Assembly (NCBI GenBank): GCA_038496675.1
Contig: CM076650.1
Coordinates: 20,979,863-21,043,862, forward strand
Length of the DNA stretch: 64,000 nt
Reading direction: 5' to 3'
DNA from: Rachycentron canadum
Taxonomy: Eukaryota; Chordata; Actinopteri; Carangiformes; Rachycentridae
Part shown: positions 11,621-25,600 of the stretch, one piece after another
Layout: each line of letters opens with the position of its first letter
How positions within the stretch are numbered: position 1 is the stretch's first letter
The notes under the pieces: model-generated
What the model saw: only the letters and a program-made list of their open reading frames with translations
Database searches by the model: none
What the model was told of the DNA's origin: nothing
Position numbers and translations under genes: made by a program

Positions 11621-12914
11621 TAATCTACCTGTATGTAATGAAGTCCACTTAAAACTACATAAACCTGGGAGCCATGGAAATACACTGTAAACAGAATGGA
11701 CAAATTAGACCTGTTAAAGTTTGTCTCCAAACAAGTTTTAAACTAAGTACAATATGCAAAAAAATACTCAAAACTGGAGCTGGAAGCTTAATTCCTCAGT
11801 GAGAAATTCTGGATCAGATTTTGTGCCCCACCCACTGGTGTTGCTTACTCTATGTTGACAGGTGAGGATGAGGATGAAAGAGCAGAGAGTATCAAGATGT
11901 TTAGAGGAGGAAACATTGAAGAGACAAGCCACAAGTTTCAGTCAGATCCAGACGAGGAGTTTGTCGTTGCACCAAAATTGGTGACAAGAGGACGTATGAG
12001 AACATTAAGTGTTCTGTACTAATGAGGTTTATTTTTGCCCCCTTCCCCCCCACTCCCGTCCCCACTCCCGTCCCCCACAAGTTGACGACATTAGTTCCTT
12101 AGGTTACATGACATATGAATCCCTGGCTTAGTGAATCTGTTTTTATGAGATTGTGATTTGCTCACAATCACATCATCACATTAGTGCAGTTCCAAAGTGG
12201 AAATATGCAGACATGACATTGACTGCTTATTTGCTTATTTCACTGTCAAGTTGATTTTCATTAAGGTCTTTACTTAACATGGCAAATGTGTTAACAATGT
12301 GTTTTTTACATGTTCTTATTTTGACTTGTTTCTGGCCACCTGATGAATTTAAGCCCGTTTTACTTTGGTTTTGTCTCCACAAACTAAAGTAAAAAAGTAA
12401 AATGCCTGGCACACAGCTGGTCACCTATGGTGTTAGACATGATATTTGGTTAAATGTTGACCAAAATTTAATGTCAGGAAAACATTTGACATAGATACAA
12501 ATCCTCAACCGCAAATATTTAACAGACCATAAATATTTAAAGGCTGCATATTCTCTTTTGAAGGTGACATACCTGTGAGCTGATAGCAGTGAGTAATTAG
12601 TCTTAATTAGTCTTCAGCAGTTACAATAAGCTCACTGGGATAAAATATAGCGCACGTACTGTTCTGTTCCCTGATGCATTTCAGGATTTGATTTCTAGAC
12701 TTCATACACTGTCAGATAATTGTCCCTTTAGGTTTATTAATTCAGGCTCATACTTATGAAGCTGGAGACAGTGAATGCAAGGTGTTAGCAAAGCCTTGAA
12801 GTTGTTGACTGAATTATCATCTCAGGCCCAGTTTGCTGAGAGATTGTTGCCCCATAGTGCTCTGGGATTTAAGACTTGTATCTGCATTCTATCTGTTTTT
12901 ATTTTTTTAAGTTA

Positions 12915-13047
12915 TTTTTGGGCATGTTTGCCTTTATTTGAATAGTTATTGTGAGAGGCAGTCAGGAGGGCCAGGGAGAGAGAGGGTGGATAACATGCAA
13001 CAAAGGACCCCAGGTTGGGCTGTACCATGTGAGCCACCTTTTAAGTC
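12915..13047 (+). repeat. dispersed repeat relic R2
   Basis: The order 'GGGCATGTTTGCCTTTATTTGA ... gagaggcagtcagg ... gagagagagggtggataacatgcaacaaaggacc' matches my recollection of a very common percomorph interspersed repeat. It directly abuts repeat R3, which suggests nested or composite insertion. The family name is not known to me. Confidence 0.45.
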
Positions 13048-13410
13048 TCTGCTTTACACCTGCATTCTATGTAATGACCGTCAGGGGGCGACTCCACTGG
13101 CTGTAGAAAGAAGTCAGACTGTTTTAAAATCTACGGGAAATCTACAGCTCACTTGATGTTTTTTTTTACCTCAGTAAACATTTTCCTAATGAGTTTACGG
13201 TCTCAGTCTCTAGTTTCAAGTCTTCTTCAATACAATATGATGTTTATTTTTTAAATGATGGTCCTATTTAGAGGAAAATAGACCTAACAATGAGGATAGA
13301 GTACAGAGCCCCTCACTCCCCCTCAGCTCCACCTTTTCCACCAAATACAGTTTCCTCTGGTTTCAACAAACCAAGATGGCAGACAGCCAAATTACAAACT
13401 GGAGGCTTAA
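13048..13410 (+). repeat. dispersed repeat R3, copy 1 (plus orientation)
   Basis: It starts near TAATGACCGTCAGGGGGCGA and ends near AACCAAGATGGCAGACAG. The reverse complement of 31893-32400 aligns along its whole length (cgactcca, agaagtcag, CAGTCTCTAGT, TTTTTTAAATGATGGTC, CCTCACTC, CCAAGATGG). Relative to that copy it lacks an internal segment of roughly 75 bp. No coding capacity; likely a non-autonomous DNA transposon. Confidence 0.75.
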
Positions 13411-16400
13411 AAATGGCAGGTCGCAAACCAAACTGTTACACTGGGTTGACACTTGATTTCAAGTCTTGAAAGTTGGTAGTTTGCAACTTGCACTAAATGG
13501 ATGCAATACCAACCATGGGTAAAATTATTCAATTTGATAGTACTGTCTTGTAGTCTCAAATTTAATAGTTCCAGCTACTTCATTAGTTTATTGTGCTTAT
13601 ATGCTACAGGAGCTTTAATAGATATTTTTGCCCCAGCACTCCTGGAGAGGGCAATCCAGCCACTACTTCAGGAATGTTCCCAATTTACAGTACAGAAATG
13701 TAAGAACACATTGTTTGAAAACTGAAAAATAAAATAAGAAAATTTTACAGTTTAAGGAGCTATTTTTATTTGCTATATTTATTTGAGAACATCAGGAGGT
13801 TGTTTCCATGTTCAGCTTCATGCAGCTTTAGCACTATTGATGTCATTTAACTTTATACTTCATATATGTATGTAACCAGCCAATTGTGTTTTTGTGCAGT
13901 AACGCTTGTTGTGTTTGTCTATCTCTGCCTTCCTCATTTAATAATCCACAAGCAAACTTTCTGAATGAGAGATAAAAACTTCTTTGAGACATGAGTGTCT
14001 GTGTGAGCCTGTCTGCATCCTAAACAACTCTGGACAATCCTGGCAATTCAGGCCGTTCTTTGAGATGCCGAAGCCTTTTCAAGTGTGTGTTTGATCTGAA
14101 ACCCTGCAGAGTTATACCTCGGCTCTCCACAGATGGATGCTTTTGCCTGTGGTTCTGGGGCCTCTCGGGTGTTTCCTCCCTCTGTTTGTGATGACTTCTT
14201 CCCAGGTGATCTCAGGTTCCCCCCCCCATCCCTGGACCTCTCTGTAGCAAATGTGTTTTCTTGAATGAGTTTCTAGTCGGGTAATTTTGTTTTTTAGGTT
14301 TGCTTTTTATGTCTAAGGGTCATAAGGCAAAAAAAAAAAAAAAAAAATGAATAAAGTTTGAGAAAACTAACAACCATTACTGCTGCGTACATGCCTGCTG
14401 CCATATCAGTGCCAGCTCTGTATGAAGTCCCACCATGCCACTTCCGATCCGCTTTGATTTATTAATGTGCCTAGCCCTAACCTACTGCCACTTACCCCTC
14501 ACTGAAACCTTGATGAAATATGTATGGGTGACGCACGACAACAGGATGTCAAAGAGGAAGCTGGAGGAACGCTCAGGAAGGTGAAGGGGAGGAGCCATCA
14601 TCACCAGGAGTCCTGATCTCATTTAGAGGGTTGCCTCGGGTGAACTCCTGTGACAAAATCAGGATGTATGAGACAGGCCAGTATGACAGAGCAGGGATTC
14701 ATCAGAGGGAGAAGACAGAAACTTTTTTAAAAATAAAATAAATGAATACCTCTCAGTCTCTCTGCGACTGTGGCTGAAAATGACTCCTTGTGGATATTGT
14801 GAGACACATATGGGCCTAAATCTTTTCTGTGAGTGCAACTTCTAAGGAAGCGATGCCATTCAAACACAAACATATTACTGTTACATATAGACCATTAATA
14901 AGAACAACTATTGGGTTGCCAGGGAAAGGTCTTTCTAATAATCCATTAACACAGCTGTTTAGTAAGTCATGAAGTTCAGGTCATGAGTGTCTCATTTTCT
15001 AATAAAGTCTTCAGTTTTATTAGTTAATTAATAAAGAACTTTATACAGCAGCAATCTGTTCATTTTGCAGTTCCAGAGAAGTCGTAGGAGGGTTGAGGGA
15101 GTTTTTGCTGATGAATTTAATAGCTGGAAAAAAAAAAAAAAGGAAGAAATTTTCCACAACCTAGCAACTCAAAAACCTGCTCATGATAAAGGCTCTGAAA
15201 ACTTTCCACACAAACATATTATTTTCTGCCACAGTTAATCAGTTTTTCTCAGTGGTTTAAAGTGGGCGTGGCTCAGTTGGGAAATGGTAATGTCAGATGC
15301 ACCAATCAGAATTCAAGAAAAACAATCAAATCAAATCTTGCCTGATTATGGAGCTGATGAACTTAATAAACAATCATTAGATAATATCTGAACATCATTA
15401 TTTTTTTAATTTAAAAACACTTTTTTTGGGGCTTAAAAGGCTTATAACAGATCCATAAAGTATAAGTCAATGATTATTAAGCCATAATTAAACTATGGCT
15501 TATTAGAAAGTGGTACAGGAGCTTGTAAATGAACAGTTTATTGGCAGACTACAGTCGGTTTCTGCAAAGGATTCCTGTACTTTCAGACTTTATATTCCCG
15601 TCTCTCTCGTTTTTTGCCCCCAGTCTTTTCTTCCTCCTCCATCATCTTTATTTCTCTCACTGTGAACTCAACTAAGCAGGCGTGCGCTCGTGCCTTATTT
15701 TCTCCTCCTGCGTGTTCACCCTCCCACATTTCCCACAAATCTTTTCACTCTCTCTCCCTCTCTCATGTTCTCTCACTCACTGCCTGCTCTCTGCCTCTCT
15801 GGGGAACCAGTTACAGCCCATATCTCACAGAAACGGGCCATCCACCAGAGGAGGCCAGTGATTTCCATAACAGGGGAAAAGGGGGTGGGTGGGGGAGACT
15901 CACAGTGGTCTGCTGCATTGAGCAAACCTACAAGAAGAAAGGGATGTGGACAAGAAGATTACAGAAGGAATGAAAAAGTAAAAGCATAGAAGACAAGAGG
16001 AAGAAAATTAGGTATCTGGAGACAAGTGGGTCAAAAGGTCTGGAAAAGCCATTTGGGCTGAATATAGGTCCTGGACTTGTCTTTTACAGCTCCCCTCCAC
16101 AGGGGATGCTGAAGTGTAGGATGAACTGTAAATAGGATGATGTAACCTCCCACTGGGGGTTAAGTATAGGCAGTGATCACATATTCAAGGTCAGCTGTAT
16201 GAGCACGACAGTTTACAGCCTGATGGACATAATCACCTCAGCTCTCCCTGGAGTTTTAGGGGCTTTAATGACAGGGCTAATCCTGTGATCAAGACCTCGA
16301 GGAGGGACAGAGAAACTGTAAGAAGGAAGGAGAGAAAGAGGAGGAGAGAGCAGTAAATAAAGCAGATAGAGAGCGACAGATGAAGTGAACAGGAAAGAGG

Positions 16401-17349
16401 CTGGAAAGGGAGAAGGAGAGGAAAAAAAAAGATGTGACAGAGAAAGACAGATCAAATGGAGCAAAAAGAGGCAGACAAAAGAGAGGAAGAAGTAGGAAGA
16501 GATGGGAGATTATGAGAGGTGGGCACAGCAGGAGGAGGCTGACAACAGTGAAACAGTGTAGATGCTGCCACTGGGTACACATACATATTCCATCTCCAGA
16601 GCTGCCTTTCTTAGGAAACACCAACTCCCCACCCCTTCTTCACTCTTTCTCCTTCCCACTCCCTCCCTTCCTTCGCTGCCTCATTCCTCCTCCAGCTCTC
16701 TCCCTCTCTCTCTCACTGTGCCAGAGCACCGCAATAGCAGTATGAATAATTGAACGAGCCTGAATCGGGATTGAGAATTTCTGTTGCGGTTATGTCCGCT
16801 GGTGCGGCAGGTGGGAAGGCAGGAAAGCAGGCAGTCATGACAAAAACAAACAACAAATACACAAACACAAACTGTCCTGTTCACCTCAGTACAAATGTGA
16901 GAATAACCTTGAACATACTCACACTGTTTCAAGCCCAAGGCTGTGGCTCACGCTCAGAGTAAAGTAGCCTGTGGTTACCATCTCACTGTGGGGATTTGAG
17001 TAAAGGAGAATATTCGGCTACAGATGTACTTGAGCATTTCACAGCCTTATATGACACTGAGCTGATGTTCAGAGTCAGAGCCTGAAGGGGAGAGAGAACA
17101 GGCAATGTTTGATATTAATATTCCTGAGCAGATTTCGACTGGAGGGGAATCAGTGCAGGATTGGATCAATCAGTTTCCCCAGTGGAAGGAAAAGAAAAAG
17201 CACATGTAGAGGACAAAAGTTAGGAATGTACTGCAGTCGATGAGGATGTCTGTGTTGCATGTGAGAGGAAAGAAGAGACAGGACTGCTGCAGTGTGTGTG
17301 AGTGTGTATGAGGGAGGGACAGAGACACTGCAGTGGATGTGTATGCATA

Positions 17350-17351
<2 letters not shown>

Positions 17352-17403
<52 letters not shown>
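17352..17403 (+). repeat. (TG)n microsatellite, left side of gap 1
   Basis: Pure TG repeat running into the N gap at 17404. The same motif and phase resume at 17904, so the gap is probably a collapsed or unreadable long microsatellite. Confidence 0.95.
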
Positions 17404-17903
17404 NNNNNNNNNNNNNNNNNNNNNNNNNNNNNNNNNNNNNNNNNNNNNNNNNNNNNNNNNNNNNNNNNNNNNNNNNNNNNNNNNNNNNNNNNNNNNNNNN
17501 NNNNNNNNNNNNNNNNNNNNNNNNNNNNNNNNNNNNNNNNNNNNNNNNNNNNNNNNNNNNNNNNNNNNNNNNNNNNNNNNNNNNNNNNNNNNNNNNNNNN
17601 NNNNNNNNNNNNNNNNNNNNNNNNNNNNNNNNNNNNNNNNNNNNNNNNNNNNNNNNNNNNNNNNNNNNNNNNNNNNNNNNNNNNNNNNNNNNNNNNNNNN
17701 NNNNNNNNNNNNNNNNNNNNNNNNNNNNNNNNNNNNNNNNNNNNNNNNNNNNNNNNNNNNNNNNNNNNNNNNNNNNNNNNNNNNNNNNNNNNNNNNNNNN
17801 NNNNNNNNNNNNNNNNNNNNNNNNNNNNNNNNNNNNNNNNNNNNNNNNNNNNNNNNNNNNNNNNNNNNNNNNNNNNNNNNNNNNNNNNNNNNNNNNNNNN
17901 NNN
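17404..17903. other. assembly gap 1 (500 N)
   Basis: Exactly 500 N between two (TG)n tracts. The round length indicates a placeholder, not a measured size. Long frames called through the N run are artefacts. Confidence 0.99.

Positions 17904-17948
<45 letters not shown>
17904..17948 (+). repeat. (TG)n microsatellite, right side of gap 1
   Basis: Continuation of the (TG)n tract after the gap, in the same orientation as the left side. Confidence 0.95.
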
Positions 17949-17949
<1 letters not shown>

Positions 17950-19487
17950 TGTGTCTCCAGCTGAGAGAGCTATCATCAGTGTGTGAGCCCTGAGCTTTTA
18001 TCACCAACGATTACAAAGTCAACATCTCTACTCTGGTCTCAGAGAAGAGTGGCCCAACCTTTTGTGTGGGGGAAAAAAAAATCCCTAAAACCTTCTGAAG
18101 GAAAGTTTAGATCAAACGCACACTTTCCTCTTAAAATGTTGTCTCTCTACATGAAACAAAACCTAAACAGCCAGGTATGTAATTGTGATGAATTGGGACT
18201 TGAAATAATCCATCGTCACAGCACTTTATTTTAATGGTAAAGACCAAACCATCTCTTGACTCTTATTTTAACTCTTGCTGTTGCAGATATCCATTTCCAT
18301 TGTAGCACACAATGAGACTGAAATAGCAAACAAGTATATCATGTGGTCCAACAGCAACAACTTAAAAGTTCCTCTTATTATCGAATTACAGTGATATATT
18401 TTAAAAATGATTTGTTGGTCCACTTGCAATATCTTCGTGGCCCACAAGTTTCGAACCAGTGCATTAATTAATTAATGTAATAGTTTGATCTAAAAAGAGC
18501 CACATTTAGTTAAAGAAATATCACAGTAAACACCCAACATGTGTAGTATGTGTGTAATGGGAGAATATAAACTCCCCCATGTGTCATTTCTCCCACAAAT
18601 TCCCCAAAAATAGGTGCTGTGCAGATCATGGGGGTGGCAGTAGGTGGTTTGCTGTCACATTTCCAGACTCTATAGCTCTGAAGCCAAAAAGACCTGCAGA
18701 GAGCAACAGGACGAGAGACTACAAAGAACAAAACCAAAGGAGGAAAAGCAAGCGAGATGAAAAGATAGGACAGGAGGAAGAAAGAGAAAGACAGAAAAGG
18801 ACAAGAGAGAGGGGCACGCAACCCAGATGTGCATATGCTTGAAGATGCAAATAAGCAGTTAAAGTGATGCAATGGTTTTCAGGAGGAGGACAAATAGACT
18901 ATAGTATACTAAGGTTAACAGATTGATGTTGGTGGTGTAATGGCTACAGGAAAAAAGCCTGAAATAGTGGAAGAATAGGGAGCTAACCTTTAGGATTAAG
19001 GATTTATAACTTGTTGTCCCCCAGGTTGTCAGCTTTATCACAGCTTTATTTGATTTTAGAAAACAGACCTATCTTTGAGAAGCCTTGTCAGTCATACATG
19101 CTGTATGTGCCCATCATTATCAGTGTAGTGAAAATGAATTCCATGATGTGGCCAAGAGGAGAAATATAAAGAGAGAAAGCAGAGGTCCAAGACCAGGGCC
19201 CTGGCGTACTCTATATTTGACATCAGAATGTGTGATATGTTATTATTATTGGAGACACACTGTGTTCTTTCAGACAGGTAAGGGTTCAAGCAGGTGAGGC
19301 CCAGTGTAGGAGTACGCAGTGATCTCTGGTATCAAACGCAGCACTGTCATTTGGTAACAGAAGCACAGAGGTGGAATCTAAATCCATAGTATAATATAGT
19401 GTAAGTGCCATGGGGTTATGTATGTATTTGCACCTGCTTGTGTGCTGTGGCTTCACAATACTACCACTGTTACTGCTCTTGGTACAG

Positions 19488-19659
19488 TGAGCAGGCCCAT
19501 CTGAGAGAGCAGGTGGTGGAGGAGGACACTGAGGACTGGCAGATGAGTCCAGACTTCTCAGGCCTGGAGAGAGTTGGCGGAGTGGACCTCTCCTTCATCA
19601 AGGGGGATGACATCAATGCCTGCGCTCAGCTTGTGGTACTCAACTACCCCAACCTGGAG
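19488..19659 (+). CDS. endov: endov coding exon 2
   Basis: Encodes EQAHLREQVVEEDTEDWQ and then the catalytic-Asp motif RVGGVDLSFIKGDD. Acceptor ggtacag|TGAGCAG follows a pyrimidine-rich stretch (starting one base before a codon boundary); donor CTGGAG|gtgagg, phase 0. The frame is also open upstream to an ATG at 19405. Read through, it gives WYSEQAHL, placing a Trp exactly where human ENDOV has Trp (LWKREQARL), so an alternative 5' end cannot be excluded. Confidence 0.92.
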
Positions 19660-22600
19660 GTGAGGTGTCCCCCCCACTGCACACAGTGATTACAGATGAA
19701 CATAGAGCTTTGTTGACCCTCGGTGGTGAAAGTGGGAACAGCAGCAACCAAATGCAGTCAAATGCAGTCAACACACATATATAATGAAAAACTAATACAT
19801 CATAATGTCAAATACTGTAGCGCATTGGAACAAGTGTGGCTGAAGCATTGTCTGACGCCAGCTGTCCTCCCATTATTAACATTATTAACTAACTATTTTT
19901 TAGCTGCTGCCTCCTCTTGTTTTCTTCACAGATTCTTACATCAGGTTCATATTAATTATTAAAAAAATTAAAACTTTATTTTTTTTTAATTTAAAAAAAT
20001 ATATATATGTGGGGTTGCTTACCCACTTTGTCTGTTTGTTGTGAGTGAAAACTAGGCCTTACCTGACTCTTGGTCCAGGTCTTGGTCATCTCTTGCACTG
20101 ACTACCACAATTCTCTTCTGGCAGCCCTTCCTTTGGGCTTCAATCAGCCCAAAAGAGCACATGTCACTATGCTGCTGCCACTCATTGACATGCACTGGCC
20201 ACCCAAAATCAAGTTCAAGTCCCTAATGTTTGCTGTCAGAGTGACTTCTGGGTCTGCACCATCTACTTGAACTCATTCATCCCTTTGCTCCTTCTCCTTC
20301 TCGACCTCTTTGTTCCACCAAGGAATCTGGTCTGGCATCATCATCCCTGCAAACAAAGTAATCCCAGTCCAGGCCTCCGTCTTCTGGTCTGTGGATTCAA
20401 GATGGTGAAACAAGCTCCCAAATCAATCAGAGCAGTGACGTCCATCTCTGGCTTCAAGAAGCTCTTGATAACTCCTCTTTTTTTTGCACTTTCTTTTAGA
20501 GTCTCCTGCAATTATTTAATAGATGTTGTACTCAATAGTTACACTAAGGCACTTAACTGCACTGAAGCTTTACTGATGTCCCTCAGTGGAAGTGGCTTTG
20601 GATAAAAGTGACTGCCAAATAATTAAATGTAAGATAGAAATATTGATTATTTAAGTTTAACCCATATTTGACATTTTAAGCCATTTCCACCTTCTATAAA
20701 TAGTAGTAGTTCATGTTATCATACTTCCCTGTGATAACATGAAGGAAGCAAAAAAAAGAACACTTTTGAATGTTGTCAATTAATTTTATAAAGCCTTTTC
20801 ATCATGTAGCTGTGCCTCAAGTGCAAGTGCCATTGGTTTTAATGTTCTTTACCAATACACTGGTGAATTTCTAATCTAGATTAAAATTTTCATGTCAACC
20901 TAAACACTAAAGGTGGACTTGTCAAGTATAGAAACCAATGTTAATATGCAGCATAGCTGTGGTTTAATCTACAAAACAGCTCAAGGTCGAGTCTTGTTAA
21001 AATGGCTGTTGCTATAGTGATGTTGGCATTTCCAATTTTATTTCATTTACTTTTCTGTCGAGTCTTTCACAAACACTCCTCCTTCCTGCCATTTATCTGT
21101 ACACTAACAAGGGCCTCTGGCTCCCATTATATAACCCATTGTAAATTAATGACATTTGTCAGTGTACATTGTTGATACATGGACCCAACCAGGCTAATGA
21201 AATGTTGCTCAGAAATGCTGCCCAATAACATGATTACATTCCCTGTTGCTTTCAGTTCACTCTGACACTGCAACCTAAGGCCATTTGTCACACACAGTAA
21301 TACTGCTAACATGACGCACAGTGCATCTCCTGCTGCTGACTTGTTACAGAAGCCAAAGTTTACAATTATATAGACTAGTGTCAAACTGAGGCTTATCATT
21401 TTAATCTGTGAATTAGAATAAATGTCTTTTCAACATTCTATTGAAATAATTTTCAACAATACTTTCCTGCATAAGAGGGAATGTTTTATTACTGTTAGCA
21501 CATGGGGATGAAGGTGAAGGCTGTCAAAAACACAACACAGACACACAGAGGGAGCTGACATTTCTGATAGCCAAGTATATTCAGAGAACGTCGGTATGTG
21601 ACGACTCTGTGGGGTTGTTGCTGCTGCAGACTCAAGAGCCTATGCATGTTTCATTTGTAACCAGCTCTCTAAGCTTTGACAAAAGTGTCTAATGTTACAT
21701 CATCTGGTGGTGAGTCCTCTCGCTGTGAACACAAAGATTTTTCAAGCTGGTCAGAGAGTAGTTCAGCAACTTAAGCATCAGAGCTTTGCAGCTCGTGGTC
21801 TCCTGAACCCTGTTAATGCTCAGTGGCACACAACAATAGATTGGTGTGAAGACAAAGGGATACAGATGTGCATGCAGCCTGTTAATGTGTATTAAACTGG
21901 AACATTTCAGTATAGACAAGGAAAATTCAACATTTCAGGAACCTAGTTCATTAAACCAGTGTTTAAAATCTCAGTTCAAAGACTCTCAGCTGAATTTTGT
22001 AACAGGTTGAAAAAAAACGTGGTTGAGTTTGAGTTCAATTGTAAAACAGAATAACCTTCATTGTAGCCTCAACAATTGAACTTTGTCTGTTGTTCAGAAT
22101 ACGTTCACAGCCTTTAATCAACAAGTAACAGATGTTTCCTTTTGTGCCAGATGGGAGATGTTAGTAACCATCTCTCACAGCTTGTGTATGTGTCTGTGGA
22201 CTTGCTCTTACACACACTGGGGTACACACATTTGTCCAAAGCATGCAGCCCATAAAGCCAAACAGTGTCACTGCCTGAGCTCCATTCAGGACCACAGATT
22301 TATGTGTTGTTGTTACAGTGAACTGACAGATGTTGAGGGTGAATCACAGGTAGATGATCAGTGTTTTGTTCAAGTGCAGCTTACAGGGAACAAATCAATG
22401 TGGATGGGCATGTGTAGAAGTACCTTTTTAACCAGCAGAGTGCTGACAGCCACTCAGCCACCATGCTGCCCTGAAAAAAAGTCATAAACAAAAGCTATTG
22501 TTTCTACTCCCTCCTGCCAGATGCTGTATGAGGACAGTCAGATGGTGACCCTGACGGCCCCCTACATAGCTGGCTTCTTGGCTTTCAGAGAAACCCCTTT

Positions 22601-25600
22601 CCTCCTGGAGGCTCTGCAGCGGCTCCAGAGGAACCAGCCAACACTTCTCCCTCAGGTCAGTTTCTCCACACATACATTAATGCAAAACTTTGTTTCATAA
22701 AAAAAAACTGACTTCAAGCAGCTTGATATAACTGTAGATGTTTTGAGACATTAGACCTGATTTGATCCTCTATAATATAGAGGATATAATAATATAAACA
22801 AGAGGACACTGGTCACTTGTTTGCCATGTGAGTCTTTGAATCACATGTAAAACTTGTTTCCCCCTTTTCCACTTGCAGAAAAATTATTTTTTAAATAGCA
22901 AAATATTTTAACATGGTGCTGAGTTTTTGTTTCATTATTTTTGATTCCTTAGTTTTGCAAGTGTTAAACCAGCCACTCCAGCAGTGATTGGAGCCAGCCT
23001 GGCTCTATCCTAATTAAAATGTTATTTCATTGTTTAACCTGTGCCCAACAAGAATGTAAAAATGACAATTTGTGTTTACAGATGTATCTGTATATATACA
23101 TATTACAGTGGGAGAAGTTGCACGGATGTACTGGGTCTACTAAACTGCTAGCTAAACTTTTAGCTACTTGACATAGTATGTCCTAAAATAACTTTTGCCG
23201 ATCACCCAGATTACATGACAAATCTATTTTTTGTTGTATATGGTGAAATTAAAGTTATGGTATTACATTTGTTTCTTGCAATTTAATGATGTTTTTACAT
23301 GCCTTTTTTTGTAAGGGTTACACAAAGAGGATTGAAATTATTATCATAGTAGTATTCATTGGTATATTTTTTCTACTTCGGACAAAGCCAGACTTACTGA
23401 AGTTATTATTACCTGTGGTATCAGAGGGAAGGCCATGTTGTGTTCTGCAGTGATGATAAGAAGTTTCAACTCCTGTTGTCTGACTGAAATCCATGTATTT
23501 GTACTTAATAGTGAGCCTCAATGCTAAAGGCAGCTTGCTTACATGCACACATTAGAAATATATATATAGTATTAGTAATTGTAACATGCTAACATACTAA
23601 CTGTAAGCATGTCAATATTAAATGCTTCTCAGTGAGCAATACAAATATTAATTTTAAATTAATTTTGCTTATTCATTTTAGAGGTATCTGGGATGAACTG
23701 AGGAGATAAAAACTCACTGACATAATAGGATTTGTTTTAATGGTGTAAAACCCTCTCTACATCATGCACGTTAAAACACACTGAATGTTACTGTGACAAA
23801 GTTCCTTTATTCTATCTTTACCTCCAATTCATCCTCATCCACAAATACACTGTGTTTCTTGCAGCCCACATGCCTCCCTCCGGCACTCCTACTCTGTCTC
23901 TCTGTCACACACACAGGCGGGCTGTGATTTGCCAGTGGGAAGGGGACAGAATTTTGCTATTAAATATTGAATTTTACAAATAAGTGTCTAGCTAAGTGAC
24001 TCTATCCAGGCCACTGGCAATCGGATTTAATTCTGGAATTTTAAATCAGCATTTAACTTTTGTCTGAAAGGGCGCACATACGGCATCCACCTATTTATTT
24101 CTATGTTGATAGCACATTGTACTTTGCATTTTGAGATTATTTTCTGCTAAATGTTGAAGTTTTTAGTGTTGTCTGGCTGAGTGGAGCTATCCAGGGTACT
24201 GAAATGGGGATTTAATTTTGGCATCTTAAATTAACCTTTTATTATGTTGTGTATGATCAAAGTGTCAACATGAGGAAAGGAAAGAATTGTCATAATTATT
24301 CTGTAAATCATGCAATCACCTAAAAATTCTAAGCCTATAGTCTGTACAAACCATGTATGCATCGTAAAAACAACACAACTTCACTTAGTAAGTCCACTCC
24401 ACGTGCAACCAAATTAAATACACAAACACATTTATTTTCAGTGATGCTATCAAAGATGCTGATGTAATGTCTGATGTGAGTTTCGATGTTTTTGGCACAA
24501 AATGTGATGTGGTTTTTTGGATATTGATATTTGATGACTTGGTAAATGATCTTATTCATCTTATTTGGTTTGTTGATCAGTTTGTGTGTTTGAATATGAT
24601 ATGTGAATAAATGTAACTGGCAATATAAGACACAATTTGCTCTCAGTCCCTCTTATTTTCAGGCCAGAGCTCACAGGGTTTTTGGAAAAATGTATTTCCC
24701 TTTTTGATGAATGAATTTATAACAGATTTGTTTTGTGCTGTTCATAAATTGATATCATCTATGTTTGCGTTGTGTGCCCTGTAGGTGGTGTTTGTGGATG
24801 GGAACGGTCTCTTCCACTACAGAGTTAAGTCAAACTGCTCTATATTGACCCAGTGATTTATGGGAGAATACATTAAGTGACAAACATTTTGATTTGATAA
24901 GTTAAAATGTCTGCTCAGATCCTCAGAGTGAATTATGGGAGAAGTTCACATTGTGTTAACAATTGACCTAACTAGTGGTCCTCTTTTTTAAGAAACACAC
25001 TCTTTCTTTCAATATTAATCTTATGTCTATCTGTTGTGTAGAAAGACTAATAAGTCAGCTTTCGAGCTTTTGGTGGCCATATTTTTTCACCTCAGACAAA
25101 ACCAGACCAGCTGTTCCTTCCTGCTTCCACTCTTCATGATACTCTAACCGAACTATGTCCTATGTAGAGCTCTGTACCTCAAGGACAAGGCTGTACGTAG
25201 TCTGTGTTTCTCCTGAACAGATTCCACTGAAGGACAAAGACCAATAATAAAGTGATACTAAGTATCCACAGCCTGACACAGTTTTGTGCTGTGCAGCTCA
25301 GTTATTATCTTTGAATATTACAAATATATCAGTGAGCCACAGACAAGCTCTTTCATTACTACAAACACACGGTTTGTATTGAGTCACTTCCACACACACC
25401 TTCCTTGTGCTGCAGATACTCACTAGAGCATTAATCCGCAACTGTAAATAGTCCCTCAACAAATGAACCAATTACTCCTGTTTGAGTTACACTTGTTAAA
25501 AACAACATTCCACATCTGTTAATTACTAATTACATTTATTTGTGACAAAATTAAACTAGATCCTTCAGCAGGGACCAATGGGGCTGAGTGTGACAGTGAA

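Larger units (their letters stand above)
5708..19487. other. intergenic region between nptx1 and endov exon 2
   Basis: No supported intact gene is visible on either strand. The region holds the CTTCAA-rich block (6540-7215), dispersed-repeat relics (8957-9106, 9590-9845, 12915-13410), poly(A) runs near 14335 and 15130, purine-rich stretches at 16310-16530 and 18700-18830, and the first assembly gap. The unassigned first coding exon of endov and its promoter probably lie here. Confidence 0.6.

Noticed and set aside
12047..12080. Short C-rich tandem (ccactcccgtcc units)
   Set aside because: Only two to three units; too short to call more than local low complexity.
16213..16624. Ser/Leu/Phe-rich minus-strand frames of 83-111 codons
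   Set aside because: They come from a purine-rich plus strand (TTC/CTC/TCC codons), a compositional artefact.
17150..18007. Long frames spanning the N gaps (also at 33006-33961 and 50054-50839)
   Set aside because: They consist of runs of X with Thr-His or Cys-Val repeats from (CA)n/(TG)n and contain no real coding information.
22083..22487. 134-codon Cys/His-rich frame in endov intron 2
   Set aside because: No recognisable domain or ordered Cys/His spacing; it lies between two well-supported endov exons and looks like chance.
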